Both the position numbers and the translations under genes were made by a program. This document shows, piece by piece, positions 10,357 to 18,499 of a DNA stretch of 64,000 nucleotides (its first letter is position 1; each line of letters opens with the position of its first letter). The notes beneath the pieces are model-generated. The model had not been told where the DNA came from, made no database searches, and worked only from the letters and a program-made list of their open reading frames with translations. The DNA is from Planctomycetota bacterium. GTDB lineage: Bacteria; Planctomycetota; UBA1135; GCA-002686595. The stretch spans positions 30,371-94,370 of the forward strand of contig JAIOPM010000033.1 of the NCBI GenBank assembly GCA_021413885.1, in the 5' to 3' direction.

Positions 10357-11795
10357 GCGAGCTCGCGGACCAGCGCGCCGCGCGCCGCCGCGCGTTTCGG
10401 ATCGGTCGCGGTCTCGGCCCAACGCTTGGAGAACTCCGCCGCCGATTCGCCGGCGCGCGCGAGCCAACGCTCGAGCGCCGCTTCGACCGCTTGCGTGTCC
10501 GCGCCATCGGCGCGGAGCGCGTCGCCCAGGATCGCGAGCTCCGCCGCGGCATCCGCGAAGCCGCGCGTCGAGAGCAGCGCACTCGCGGCGGCGATCCGCA
10601 GGTCGAGCGGCGTCTCGGGCGCGAGCAACGGTTGCAGCGTCGCTTCGACGCCGTCGGCGCCGAGCTCCGCCAAGGCGCGCGCCGTCGCGACGCGCAGCTC
10701 GAACGGCCGCGCCGCGTCGAGCGCGCGAGCCAGCGCCGCCCGCGCGCGCACGTCGCCGACGCGGGCGAGCGAACGCGCGGCTTGCGGCGCGAGCTCGCGC
10801 TCGTCGAGCGCGGCGATCAACGCATCGGTCGCGGCGGATGCGCGCCGGCCCATGCGCTCGAGCACCTGCGCCGAGTGGACGCGGATGTAGCGGTTGTCGT
10901 CGTGCAGCGCGAGCGCGAGCGCCTCGACCGCCGTCGCGCCGGACTGCAGGAGCACGAAACGCGAGTCGTCGACGCCGCGCAGCTGCCACTCGGCGAGCCC
11001 CGCGATCCGCTTCCACGTCGCGAGCTTCGCGCGGGTGCTCAGCGGCGGCCCGTCGTCGCTCGCGACGAAATCGCCGCGTTCGTACGCGGCGATCAACGCG
11101 GCGCCGTCCGCGAGCCCGCGCTTCTCCGCAAACGTCTGCAACCAGCCGACCGCTTCGGCCGCGCGCTCGGGTTGATCGCCGCGCGCGATCACGTCGAGCC
11201 CGACGACGCCGGCGAGCGAGCCCGTCGCTTCGAGCGTGCGCGCGATCCAGATCACGGTCTCGTAGTCGACTTCGTACTTGAGGTCGAGCAGCAGCCGATC
11301 GCGCGCCCAATCCGCCTTGGCGAGCGGCAACCGCCACGCGCAGTGCGCGCGCATCCACGGCTCGGGATCGACTTCGCGGCGCGCGCGTTCGAGGCGCTCG
11401 AGCAACACGTCGACCGCCGCCGGCGTCGCGAGCACGCCGAGCACTTCGACCGCGACCGCGCGTTGGCTCGGGTCGTCGTCGGTCGCGACCAGCTCTTCGC
11501 GCAGCGCCGGAACCGCGCGGTCGCCGAGGCGCACGAGGTCGTCGATCGCCGCGAGCCGCAACTTGCCCTCCGAGCCCGCGACCGCGCCGAGCAGATCGCT
11601 CACCTCGGACAACGGCAGCGCCGGTTCCTTCGACGCGTCGGGCTTCGCCTCGCGCGCGAGTTCCGCCTCGAGCGCCGCGCCGAGGGTCGCGATTTGGGGC
11701 GCGACGACGGGCTTCAGCTCGTACGGCACGACCGCCGGTTGCTCCGGACCGCCGCACGACGCGATGCAGAGGAGGAAGGCGAAGCGCCGGATCAC
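10341..11795 (-). CDS. HEAT-repeat lipoprotein
   Basis: The 484-residue product starts with a lipoprotein signal whose lipobox ends IAS-C14, then a linker and many Ala/Leu/Glu-rich helical pairs of the HEAT/PBS-lyase type, such as DDNRYIRVHSAQVLERMG. HEAT solenoids are usually protein-binding scaffolds; no enzymatic motif is seen. The GTG start at 11795 overlaps the stop of the pentaheme cytochrome gene (GTGA), making this the last gene of a translationally coupled five-gene unit with an ABC importer. The product is likely anchored on the periplasmic side of a membrane. Its 3' end overlaps the prenyltransferase gene tail to tail. Confidence 0.78.
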   Translation of the reverse strand: MIRRFAFLLCIASCGGPEQPAVVPYELKPVVAPQIATLGAALEAELAREAKPDASKEPALPLSEVSDLLGAVAGSEGKLRLAAIDDLVRLGDRAVPALREELVATDDDPSQRAVAVEVLGVLATPAAVDVLLERLERARREVDPEPWMRAHCAWRLPLAKADWARDRLLLDLKYEVDYETVIWIARTLEATGSLAGVVGLDVIARGDQPERAAEAVGWLQTFAEKRGLADGAALIAAYERGDFVASDDGPPLSTRAKLATWKRIAGLAEWQLRGVDDSRFVLLQSGATAVEALALALHDDNRYIRVHSAQVLERMGRRASAATDALIAALDERELAPQAARSLARVGDVRARAALARALDAARPFELRVATARALAELGADGVEATLQPLLAPETPLDLRIAAASALLSTRGFADAAAELAILGDALRADGADTQAVEAALERWLARAGESAAEFSKRWAETATDPKRAAARGALVRELAQRAK

Positions 11796-12772
11796 GGCGC
11801 GAGCTCCGCGCGGTGGACGAGGAACGCCTCGTGCTCCGGATCCGGATGCGGCGGATCCTTCCAGTACGGCGAGAGCTTGTAGAAGAGCGCGACTTCGATG
11901 TCGCCGGCCGCCGCGGGATCGTCGATCGTCTGCTTTAGCGTCGCGCCCGACGCGAGCTCGGTGTTCGGCAGATCGACCTCGAAGCGATACGGATTGCGGA
12001 AGCGGTAGAGGTGCCGCCACGTCTCCTCGCCCTTCGGCCGCCAGAAGAGATCGGACGCGCGCGAGCGTTCGTCGGTCGGATAGTTGTGGCCGGCGCCGAC
12101 GTTCTCGACCTCGACCGTCGCCTTGCCGTCGACGCGCGTCGCGCGCAGGACGACGGCGCGGCGCACGAGCTCCATGTCGTGCCCGCCGTGCATCGTGTGG
12201 TCGCGGCCCTTCGACGGATCGCCGCCGCGGTAGGGCATGTGACAAGCGAGGCAATCCTGATAGCCCGGCCCCGGCGTCGCATACTTCGACGCGCGCCACT
12301 GATCGACGGTGTTGTGTTGGTTGTGGCAGGGCGCGCAGAGCTCGACGTTCGCGAGGTCGCGCGTCGCGACCGGACGACAAGCGGCCGCCGGCGCGTCGAT
12401 GGTGCCGGCGATCCGATCGTCGGGCAGCAGGTGGCACGCGATGCAGTCGACGCCCTCGGCGCGACGCGTTTCGCGTGGGAGCACGCGTTTGCCGACGCCG
12501 GTCTCGAAGACGGGGCGCGGCGCGTGGCAGTCGATGCAGTCGGTGTTCGCGAAATCGTTCGAGAGCGTGCGCACCTCGGGATCGATCCACGCCTGGGCGT
12601 GCCACGAGGTCTGCCATTCGGCGAAGACGGTCTGGTGGCAGCTCTCGCACTCGCGCGACGACGTGAAGGCGCGCGGCGGCGCGGGCGGAGGCGGCGGACG
12701 GAACACGGCGAGCAGCAGCCACGCCCCGAGCGCGGCGAGCACCGACGCACCGACGATGCGGATCGGTTTCAT
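11792..12772 (-). CDS. Pentaheme cytochrome c, membrane anchored
   Basis: The 326-residue product has an N-terminal membrane anchor (about residues 5-24), a proline-rich stretch, and five CxxCH heme-binding motifs at C42, C79, C110, C146 and C174. Spacing and the HMP-type sequence after the fifth heme recall the cytochrome c554/NapC-NrfB group of multiheme electron carriers. The C-terminal 130 residues have no heme motif and look beta-rich. The ATG at 12772 overlaps the stop of the ABC ATPase gene (ATGA), so it is co-translated with an Fbp-type importer. A role in reducing the imported metal outside the inner membrane is plausible but inferred from context only. Confidence 0.88.
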   Translation of the reverse strand: MKPIRIVGASVLAALGAWLLLAVFRPPPPPAPPRAFTSSRECESCHQTVFAEWQTSWHAQAWIDPEVRTLSNDFANTDCIDCHAPRPVFETGVGKRVLPRETRRAEGVDCIACHLLPDDRIAGTIDAPAAACRPVATRDLANVELCAPCHNQHNTVDQWRASKYATPGPGYQDCLACHMPYRGGDPSKGRDHTMHGGHDMELVRRAVVLRATRVDGKATVEVENVGAGHNYPTDERSRASDLFWRPKGEETWRHLYRFRNPYRFEVDLPNTELASGATLKQTIDDPAAAGDIEVALFYKLSPYWKDPPHPDPEHEAFLVHRAELAP

Positions 12773-13446
12773 GCCTTTGCCTCGACGAATTGCCCGCGCT
12801 CCAAGCGCACGCGCCGCGTCGCAAGGGAGGCGGACTCGTCGGGATCGTGGGTGACGTGCACGGTGGTGAGTTCCAAGCGTTGTTCTAGCTCGCGAAGCCG
12901 CTCGAGCAACGCACCGCGCAGTTCCGCGTCGAGCGGCCCGAGCGGTTCGTCGAGCAACAGGATGCGCGGAGCCGGGGCGAGCGCGCGGGCGAGCGCCAGG
13001 CGCTGGGCCTCGCCGCCGGAGAGCGTCGCGGGCAGGCGGCCTTCGAAGCCGGTCAGTTCGACGCATTCGAGCAGCTCGCGCACGCGCGCGTCGACGGCCG
13101 CGCGCTCGCGGGCCGCGCCGCTCTGCTTCAGCGTGAACTCGAGCGTCTTCGCGACGGTCAGGTGCGGCCACAGCGCCGCGCCTTGGAAGAGGAAACCGAT
13201 GCGGCGGCGCGCGGGCGCGATCGCGAGCTTCGAGCCGTCGGTCGCGAGCTCGCCGTCGAGCTCGACGCGGCCCGCGGAGAGTTGCGCGAGCCCCGCGATG
13301 ACGCGCAGCAGCGTCGTCTTGCCGCTGCCCGACGGACCGGTGACGAGAACGTGTTCGCCGGGCTCGACGACGAAATCGACGGGGCCGAGCAGGCGCTTCT
13401 TCTCGCGCTCGACGGTCGCGCCTCGCAAGGAGATGCGAGCGGTCAC
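12769..13446 (-). CDS. ABC transporter ATPase, Fbp/Pot type
   Basis: The 225-residue nucleotide-binding subunit has Walker A GPSGSGKT at 37-44, Q-loop Q88, signature LSGGEAQ at 142-148, Walker B ILLLDEP at 162-168 and H-loop H200. It lacks the C-terminal TOBE regulatory domain found on many FbpC and PotA proteins, which usually exceed 330 residues. The GTG start at 13446 overlaps the permease stop (GTGA) and has GGAGG seven bases upstream. It energises the permease encoded immediately before it. Confidence 0.92.
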   Translation of the reverse strand: MTARISLRGATVEREKKRLLGPVDFVVEPGEHVLVTGPSGSGKTTLLRVIAGLAQLSAGRVELDGELATDGSKLAIAPARRRIGFLFQGAALWPHLTVAKTLEFTLKQSGAARERAAVDARVRELLECVELTGFEGRLPATLSGGEAQRLALARALAPAPRILLLDEPLGPLDAELRGALLERLRELEQRLELTTVHVTHDPDESASLATRRVRLERGQFVEAKA

Positions 13447-14969
13447 GGCAACACCTCCAAGCGACGGCCGCCGAATGCGGTCCACAGGATTCCGGGCAAC
13501 AGGATCAAGCACACGACGAGCAACGCCAACGCCGCGACGAAGTCGTCGCGACCGAAGTGGACTTGTTGGTACACGCGGAAGATCGCGGTCTGGTTGGCGG
13601 TCGGCACCAGGATCGCGGCGTCGAGCTCGCGCATCGAGAGCACGAACACCAACACGAAGCCGCCGATCAGCGCGGAGCGCAACGCGGGCGCGACGATCGA
13701 CGCGAGGCGTCGCGCGGGGCGCGCGCCGGCGAGCTCGGCCGCTTCCTCGAGCGTGCGGTCGAGGTTCTTCGCCGCGCCCGACACCGCGAGGATCGCGAAG
13801 CACGCGAAGCGTCCGGCGAAGAGCATCACGACGAGCCCCGGTCCGTCGTAGAACGACGCGCACCACTCGCGGTTCCACAGCACGATCTCGCCGATGCCGA
13901 ACAGGATCGCCGGCACCGCGAGCGGCAGGATCACGAACGGTTCGAGCCAGCGTGCTCTGGCGAGCGCGTGCCCCGCGACCAACGCGACCGGCACGACGGC
14001 GGCCGCGGCGCCGAGCGACCACAGGAAGCTCTGCTGCAGGTTGACGCGCGACAGTTCCAGCGCGCGGCCGAACGCGCCGGACATGCGCGCGAGGCCGAAG
14101 CCGCTCGCTCCGCCGCCCGACTCCCACAACAAACGTCCGACCGGCAGGAACACCGACACGAAGAGCACCGCGAACACGAACAGCAACGCGGGCCAACGCC
14201 ACGACCCGAGCGCGATCCGCGCGCCGGTGCGGAAGCCGCTCTGCAGCGTCGTCGCCGCGTGCGCGCGGTTGAGGCGCAGTGCGGGAATCAGTACAGCGAG
14301 TGAGAGCGCGACCAACGGCAAGCTCTTCGCGACCGCGAGCCCCGGCCGCGAATCGACGCGCCACGACGCGAAGATCTCGGCCGCGTACACGTTGAACTTC
14401 GGCCCGACGAACGCGACGTAGTCAGGCACCGCGAAGTCGTGGATCGCGAACACGAACGCGAAGCACGCGCCGCACAACGCCGCCGGGAACACCAGGCGCA
14501 GATCGACGATCAACGCCGCGCGCGGACCGCCGACCAGCAACGCGGCTTCCTCGAGCCGGCCGTCGATGCGCTCCGCCGCGCGCGCGGTGAAGACCGCGAC
14601 GATCGGGAACGTGCCGATCGCGAGGATCAGGATCGAGGCACCGGCGCCGCGCAGGTCGCTGATCGCGGTGTAGACCATCGCGTAGAGCATCGGCGGCAAG
14701 CAGAGCGGCACGATGCCGAGCATGCGCGCCGCGCGCGCGAGCGGTACGTCGGAGCGCGCGACCAGGAGTCCGAACGGCAAGCCGACGACCAGCGCGATCG
14801 CCGCGGTCGCGGTGCCGAGCAACAACGTGCTGCCGAGCAACTGCCAGTGCGACGCGTGCACGAGCGTCGCGAGATCGGAGCTCTCCACGCGCGGCAACAT
14901 CGCCGCGATCGGCGCGAGCGCCGCCAACGCGAACAGGAAAAAGGCCGCGATGACGAGGGGGCGGCTCAA
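13443..14969 (-). CDS. ABC transporter permease, FbpB-like fused double permease
   Basis: The 508-residue membrane protein has two tandem BPD_transp_1 units of about six helices each. Each carries an EAA-type loop that contacts the ATPase: RLEEAALLVGGPRA in the first half and TLEEAAELAGARPA in the second. This duplicated layout is typical of the Fe3+/thiamine/phosphonate (FbpB/ThiP) family. The start is a TTG at 14969 overlapping the stop of the binding-protein gene (TTGA), continuing the run of 4-base overlaps. Confidence 0.9.
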   Translation of the reverse strand: MSRPLVIAAFFLFALAALAPIAAMLPRVESSDLATLVHASHWQLLGSTLLLGTATAAIALVVGLPFGLLVARSDVPLARAARMLGIVPLCLPPMLYAMVYTAISDLRGAGASILILAIGTFPIVAVFTARAAERIDGRLEEAALLVGGPRAALIVDLRLVFPAALCGACFAFVFAIHDFAVPDYVAFVGPKFNVYAAEIFASWRVDSRPGLAVAKSLPLVALSLAVLIPALRLNRAHAATTLQSGFRTGARIALGSWRWPALLFVFAVLFVSVFLPVGRLLWESGGGASGFGLARMSGAFGRALELSRVNLQQSFLWSLGAAAAVVPVALVAGHALARARWLEPFVILPLAVPAILFGIGEIVLWNREWCASFYDGPGLVVMLFAGRFACFAILAVSGAAKNLDRTLEEAAELAGARPARRLASIVAPALRSALIGGFVLVFVLSMRELDAAILVPTANQTAIFRVYQQVHFGRDDFVAALALLVVCLILLPGILWTAFGGRRLEVLP

Positions 14970-15991
14970 CCGACGAACATTCCCTTGAAGAGCTCGAAGC
15001 GCCGTTCGAGGTCGGCGCCGATCTTCGACCAGTCGACGCGCATCGTCTTGAACTCCGCCGCCGAGCGCACGTGCGCGGGCCTCGGCACGTCGGCGCGCAC
15101 CGGGATCTGCGCGGCGTCGCAGCGGGCGAGCTCGGCTTCGACGTCCTTCGAGAGCACCCAGTCGACGAACGCTCGTGCCGCGTCGGGGTGGGGGGCGTTC
15201 GCGAGGATCATCACCGAGTTCGGGATCACCAACGTGCCTTCGCCGTCCTGATCGGGATAGACGACCGCGACCGGCGCGCCCTTCATCCGCGCGACGTTGA
15301 AGTCGTCGGTGTCGGTCAGGCCGTACGCCATCTCGCCGGAGCTGACCAAGCGCATCACCTGGCCGTTCGACTGCACGAAGTTCACGCCGGCGGCTTCGAG
15401 CTCACGCAGGAACGCGATCGTCTGCGCCTCCCCGAGCGCATCGATCCACGCCGCCGCATGGCTCAGCGTCGTGCCGGTCAACGGCTTCGCCATGCACGTC
15501 TTGCCCTTGAAGCGCGGGTCGAGCAGATCGCGGACGCCGTGGATCTGCGCGGGGTCGGCGAGGTTCGTGTTGACGATCAGCACCCGCGCGCGCGCGCCGA
15601 AACCTGTCCAACGGTGTTGCGGGTCGCGGAACTCCGTCGGGATGTCCTTGGCGCTCGGGGAGTCGTAGCTCGCGAGCAGCCCGCGCTCCGCCAGACGCGC
15701 CGAGTGCGCGGCCTCGTTGTTCCAGAAAACGTCGCAGCGCGGACGGTTGCCTTCCTCGAGGATGCGCGTCACGAGCCCGACGGTCTTCTGTCCCTCGATG
15801 TCGAACTCGACACGCACGTCGAGGTTGTGCTCCTTCGCATAGCGCTGGATCAGCGGCTCGGCGAAGACCTGGTCGTGCGCGCAGTAGACGCGGAGGTCGG
15901 GATCGGGCGCGCAAGCGGCGGTGAGCGACGCGACGCAGGCGAGCACTCCGAGCGAAAGCGAGCGGACGGCGAACAGCGCGAGAGTGTGCAT
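14966..15991 (-). CDS. ABC transporter substrate-binding lipoprotein, family 1 (Fbp/PhnS-like)
   Basis: The 341-residue product has a lipoprotein signal with the lipobox TAA-C27, followed by the family 1 binding-protein fold (VYCAHDQ start, DVFWNNE, GFGARARVLIVNTN). The ATG at 15991 is preferred over one 51 bases upstream because it yields a clean signal. In ferric-binding FbpA/FutA proteins, adjacent tyrosines in the second lobe hold iron; the matching stretch here reads AYGLTDTDDF, without the Tyr pair. The ligand could therefore be iron bound differently, iron chelated with an anion, or another solute such as phosphonate or thiamine. It is the first gene of the coupled importer-cytochrome unit. 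Confidence 0.87.
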   Translation of the reverse strand: MHTLALFAVRSLSLGVLACVASLTAACAPDPDLRVYCAHDQVFAEPLIQRYAKEHNLDVRVEFDIEGQKTVGLVTRILEEGNRPRCDVFWNNEAAHSARLAERGLLASYDSPSAKDIPTEFRDPQHRWTGFGARARVLIVNTNLADPAQIHGVRDLLDPRFKGKTCMAKPLTGTTLSHAAAWIDALGEAQTIAFLRELEAAGVNFVQSNGQVMRLVSSGEMAYGLTDTDDFNVARMKGAPVAVVYPDQDGEGTLVIPNSVMILANAPHPDAARAFVDWVLSKDVEAELARCDAAQIPVRADVPRPAHVRSAAEFKTMRVDWSKIGADLERRFELFKGMFVG

Positions 15992-16153
15992 GCGGGGGAT
16001 CGTGGAGCTCGTCGTCGGAAGAAGGGTCGCGCGCCTCGGCAAGCGCCATACCCCGTCGCCGTCGCACGCGAGAAGTCACGGTACTTCGCCGAGCTCGTTA
16101 CGCCTCCGTGACCGCCGGCTACGGACATGGAGCGGACTAGGAGCTCGGCGGAC

Positions 16154-16182
16154 TTCCGAGCGTTCGACGGGCCTGCTAGTCT
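16154..16182 (+). promoter_or_regulatory. Candidate promoter of the aminotransferase gene
   Basis: TTCCGA (16154-16159) and TAGTCT (16177-16182) are separated by 17 bases in the divergent region between the ABC binding-protein gene and the aminotransferase. This would give a leader of about 45 bases containing the AGGAG ribosome-binding site at 16224-16228. Weak match, by eye. Confidence 0.28.
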
Positions 16183-16234
16183 CCGCGTCTTCTTCCGGTC
16201 GTGTCAACGACCGAAGCCAAGCCAGGAGCCCACT

Positions 16235-17416
16235 TTGCATCTCGCAGAACGGTTGTCACGTCTCGGCACGGAGAGCGCCTTCGAGGTGCTCGCCCGCGCG
16301 AAGGCCCTCGAAGCCCAGGGCAAGAGCATCGTCAACCTCGGCATCGGGTCGCCGGACTTCCGGACCCCCGACAACATCGTCGAGGCGGCGATCAAGGCGC
16401 TGCGCGACGGCTACCACTTCTACACGCCGGCGAAGGGGCTGCCGCAAGTGCGCGAGTCGGTCGCGGCGTACCTGCACCGTCAGTACCGCGTCGCGGTCAA
16501 TCCGGACCACGTGATGATCGTGCCGGGCGGCAAGCCGACGATGTACTTCGCGATCTCGCTGTTCGGCGAGCCCGGCGCGGAGATCCTCTACCCGAATCCC
16601 GGCTTCCCGATCTACGAGTCGTTGATCAAGTACACCGGCGCGACGCCGGTGCCGATCCCGTTGCGCGAGGAGAACGGGTTTTCGCTCAGCGCCGACGAGG
16701 TGCTCTCGAAGATCACGCCGCGCACGCGGCTCCTGATCTTCAACACGCCCGCGAATCCGACCGGAGGCGTGGTGCCGAAGGCGGAGCTCGACAAGCTCGC
16801 CGCCGGACTCGCGAAGCATCCCGACGTCGTGGTGCTCGCCGACGAGATCTACTCGCGGATGACGTACGACGGCGAGAAGCACACGTGCTTCCTCTCGTAC
16901 GAGCACCTGCGCGACCGCACGATCCTGCTCGACGGTTGGTCGAAGACGTTTTCGATGACCGGTTGGCGTCTCGGCTTCGGCGTGTGGCCGGCCGCGTTGA
17001 TCGCGCAGGCCGAGCGTCTGCAGATCAACTCGAACTCGTGCGCGAGCGCGCCGATGCAGATGGGGGGGATGGAAGCTTTGAGCGGACCGCAGGACGCGGT
17101 CGTGAAGATGATGAAGGCGTTCGACGAACGCCGGCACGTGATCGTCGACGGACTGAACTCGATCCCGGGCTTCCGTTGCGTGATGCCGAAGGGCGCGTTC
17201 TACGCGTTCCCGAACATCGAGGGCACCGGGTTCAAGTCGAAGGAGCTCGAACAGAAGCTGCTCAACGACGCGGGCGTCGCGGTGCTCGCGGGCACGGCGT
17301 TCGGCCAGTTCGGCGAAGGCTTCCTGCGCTTCAGCTACGCGTCGAGCACCGAGAACATCCAAGAAGCGTTGCGGCGCGTGAAGGCGTTCCTCGCCGCGCA
17401 CGCGGTCGCGCGCTGA
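16235..17416 (+). CDS. Class I/II pyridoxal-phosphate aminotransferase (aspartate aminotransferase type)
   Basis: The 393-residue enzyme of the fold-type I aminotransferase family has the PLP-binding lysine K237 in SKTFSMTGWRLG, R245 for the substrate carboxylate, N174 in NPTGG, and D203/Y206 in ADEIYS. Overall it resembles the AspC/AlaA/DapC-like branch, and the exact amino donor cannot be read from sequence. I place the start at TTG 16235 because AGGAG lies six bases upstream and the length then matches the family; an in-frame ATG at 16127 would add 36 unconserved residues and overlap the likely promoter. Ten bases separate it from the threonine aldolase gene. Confidence 0.9.
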   Translation: MHLAERLSRLGTESAFEVLARAKALEAQGKSIVNLGIGSPDFRTPDNIVEAAIKALRDGYHFYTPAKGLPQVRESVAAYLHRQYRVAVNPDHVMIVPGGKPTMYFAISLFGEPGAEILYPNPGFPIYESLIKYTGATPVPIPLREENGFSLSADEVLSKITPRTRLLIFNTPANPTGGVVPKAELDKLAAGLAKHPDVVVLADEIYSRMTYDGEKHTCFLSYEHLRDRTILLDGWSKTFSMTGWRLGFGVWPAALIAQAERLQINSNSCASAPMQMGGMEALSGPQDAVVKMMKAFDERRHVIVDGLNSIPGFRCVMPKGAFYAFPNIEGTGFKSKELEQKLLNDAGVAVLAGTAFGQFGEGFLRFSYASSTENIQEALRRVKAFLAAHAVAR

Positions 17417-17426
17417 TTCGAATTCG

Positions 17427-18464
17427 ATGAACGCCGCGAGCGACTTCCGCAGCGACACCGTCACCCGGCCGGGCGCGGCGATGCGCGCGGCGATCGCGGC
17501 CGCCGAAGTCGGCGACGACGTGCTCGACGGCGATCCGACGGTGCGCAAGCTCGAAGCGCGCGCGGCGGAGTGGCTCGGCAAGGACGGAGCGCTCTTCGTG
17601 CCGAGCGGCACGATGGCGAATCAGGTCGCGCTCGGCGCGTGGACGAAGCCTGGCGACGAGATCATCGTCGAACGCGAGGCGCACGTCGTGCGCTGGGAGG
17701 CCGGCGCCGCCGGGTTCCTGCACGGCGTGCAGAGCGTGACGCTGTCGAGCGTGCGCGGAGCGATGGACCCCGAGGAAGTTCGCGCGACGATCCGGCCCGA
17801 CTTCATCCACTGTCCGCGCACGGCGCTGATCTGCATCGAACAGACGCACATGGGGTCCGGCGGCTCGGTCGTGCCTCTCGCGAACTTCGAGGCGATCGCC
17901 GCGGTCGCGCGCGAGCGGAAGCTCCCGGTGCACATGGACGGCGCGCGCCTCGCGAACGCCGCGGTCGCGTCGGGCCTCGCGGCGCAGCGTTTCGCCGCGT
18001 GCGCGGATTCGGTGTCGCTGTGTTTCTCGAAGGGCCTCGGCGCGCCGGTCGGTTCGGTGGTCGCGGGCTCGAACGAATTCCTGCAACGCGCGAAAGTGGT
18101 GCGCAAGCGCCTCGGCGGTTGGATGCGACAGAGCGGTCTGCTCGCCGCCGGCGCGCTCTACGCGCTCGAGCACCACGTCGAACGCTTGGCTGACGACCAT
18201 GCGCTCGCGAAGGCACTCGCGCACGCGTTGCACGGTCTGCCGGGCCTCGCGTGTCCGCCGGAGAGCGTCGAGACCAACCTCGTGCTCGTCCAAGTTGCGC
18301 ACGCAGACTTCGACGGCGCCGCGCTCGCCGCGCGCTTCAAGGAACACGGCGTGCTCGTCTCCGCGCTCTCGCCGCGCGTGTTGCGTTTCGTCACGCACTT
18401 GGACGTCGGTCGCGCCGACGTCGAGCGCGTCGCGCGCGCCGCCAAGACGATCCTGAACGCGTAA
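17427..18464 (+). CDS. ltaE: Low-specificity L-threonine aldolase
   Basis: PLP enzyme cleaving threonine or allo-threonine to glycine and acetaldehyde. The 345-residue product shows RSDTVTRP at the N-terminus, the GDDVLDGDPTV block, D171 in HMDGARL, which contacts the PLP ring nitrogen, and K202 in FSKGLGAPVGS as the PLP Schiff-base lysine. It lies 10 bases after the aminotransferase and 35 bases before the phosphohexomutase, so it is probably transcribed with them, although the functions are not obviously linked. Confidence 0.93.
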   Translation: MNAASDFRSDTVTRPGAAMRAAIAAAEVGDDVLDGDPTVRKLEARAAEWLGKDGALFVPSGTMANQVALGAWTKPGDEIIVEREAHVVRWEAGAAGFLHGVQSVTLSSVRGAMDPEEVRATIRPDFIHCPRTALICIEQTHMGSGGSVVPLANFEAIAAVARERKLPVHMDGARLANAAVASGLAAQRFAACADSVSLCFSKGLGAPVGSVVAGSNEFLQRAKVVRKRLGGWMRQSGLLAAGALYALEHHVERLADDHALAKALAHALHGLPGLACPPESVETNLVLVQVAHADFDGAALAARFKEHGVLVSALSPRVLRFVTHLDVGRADVERVARAAKTILNA

Positions 18465-18499
18465 CGTCCGCGCACACTCTCTTCGAAATCCGGAGCACC

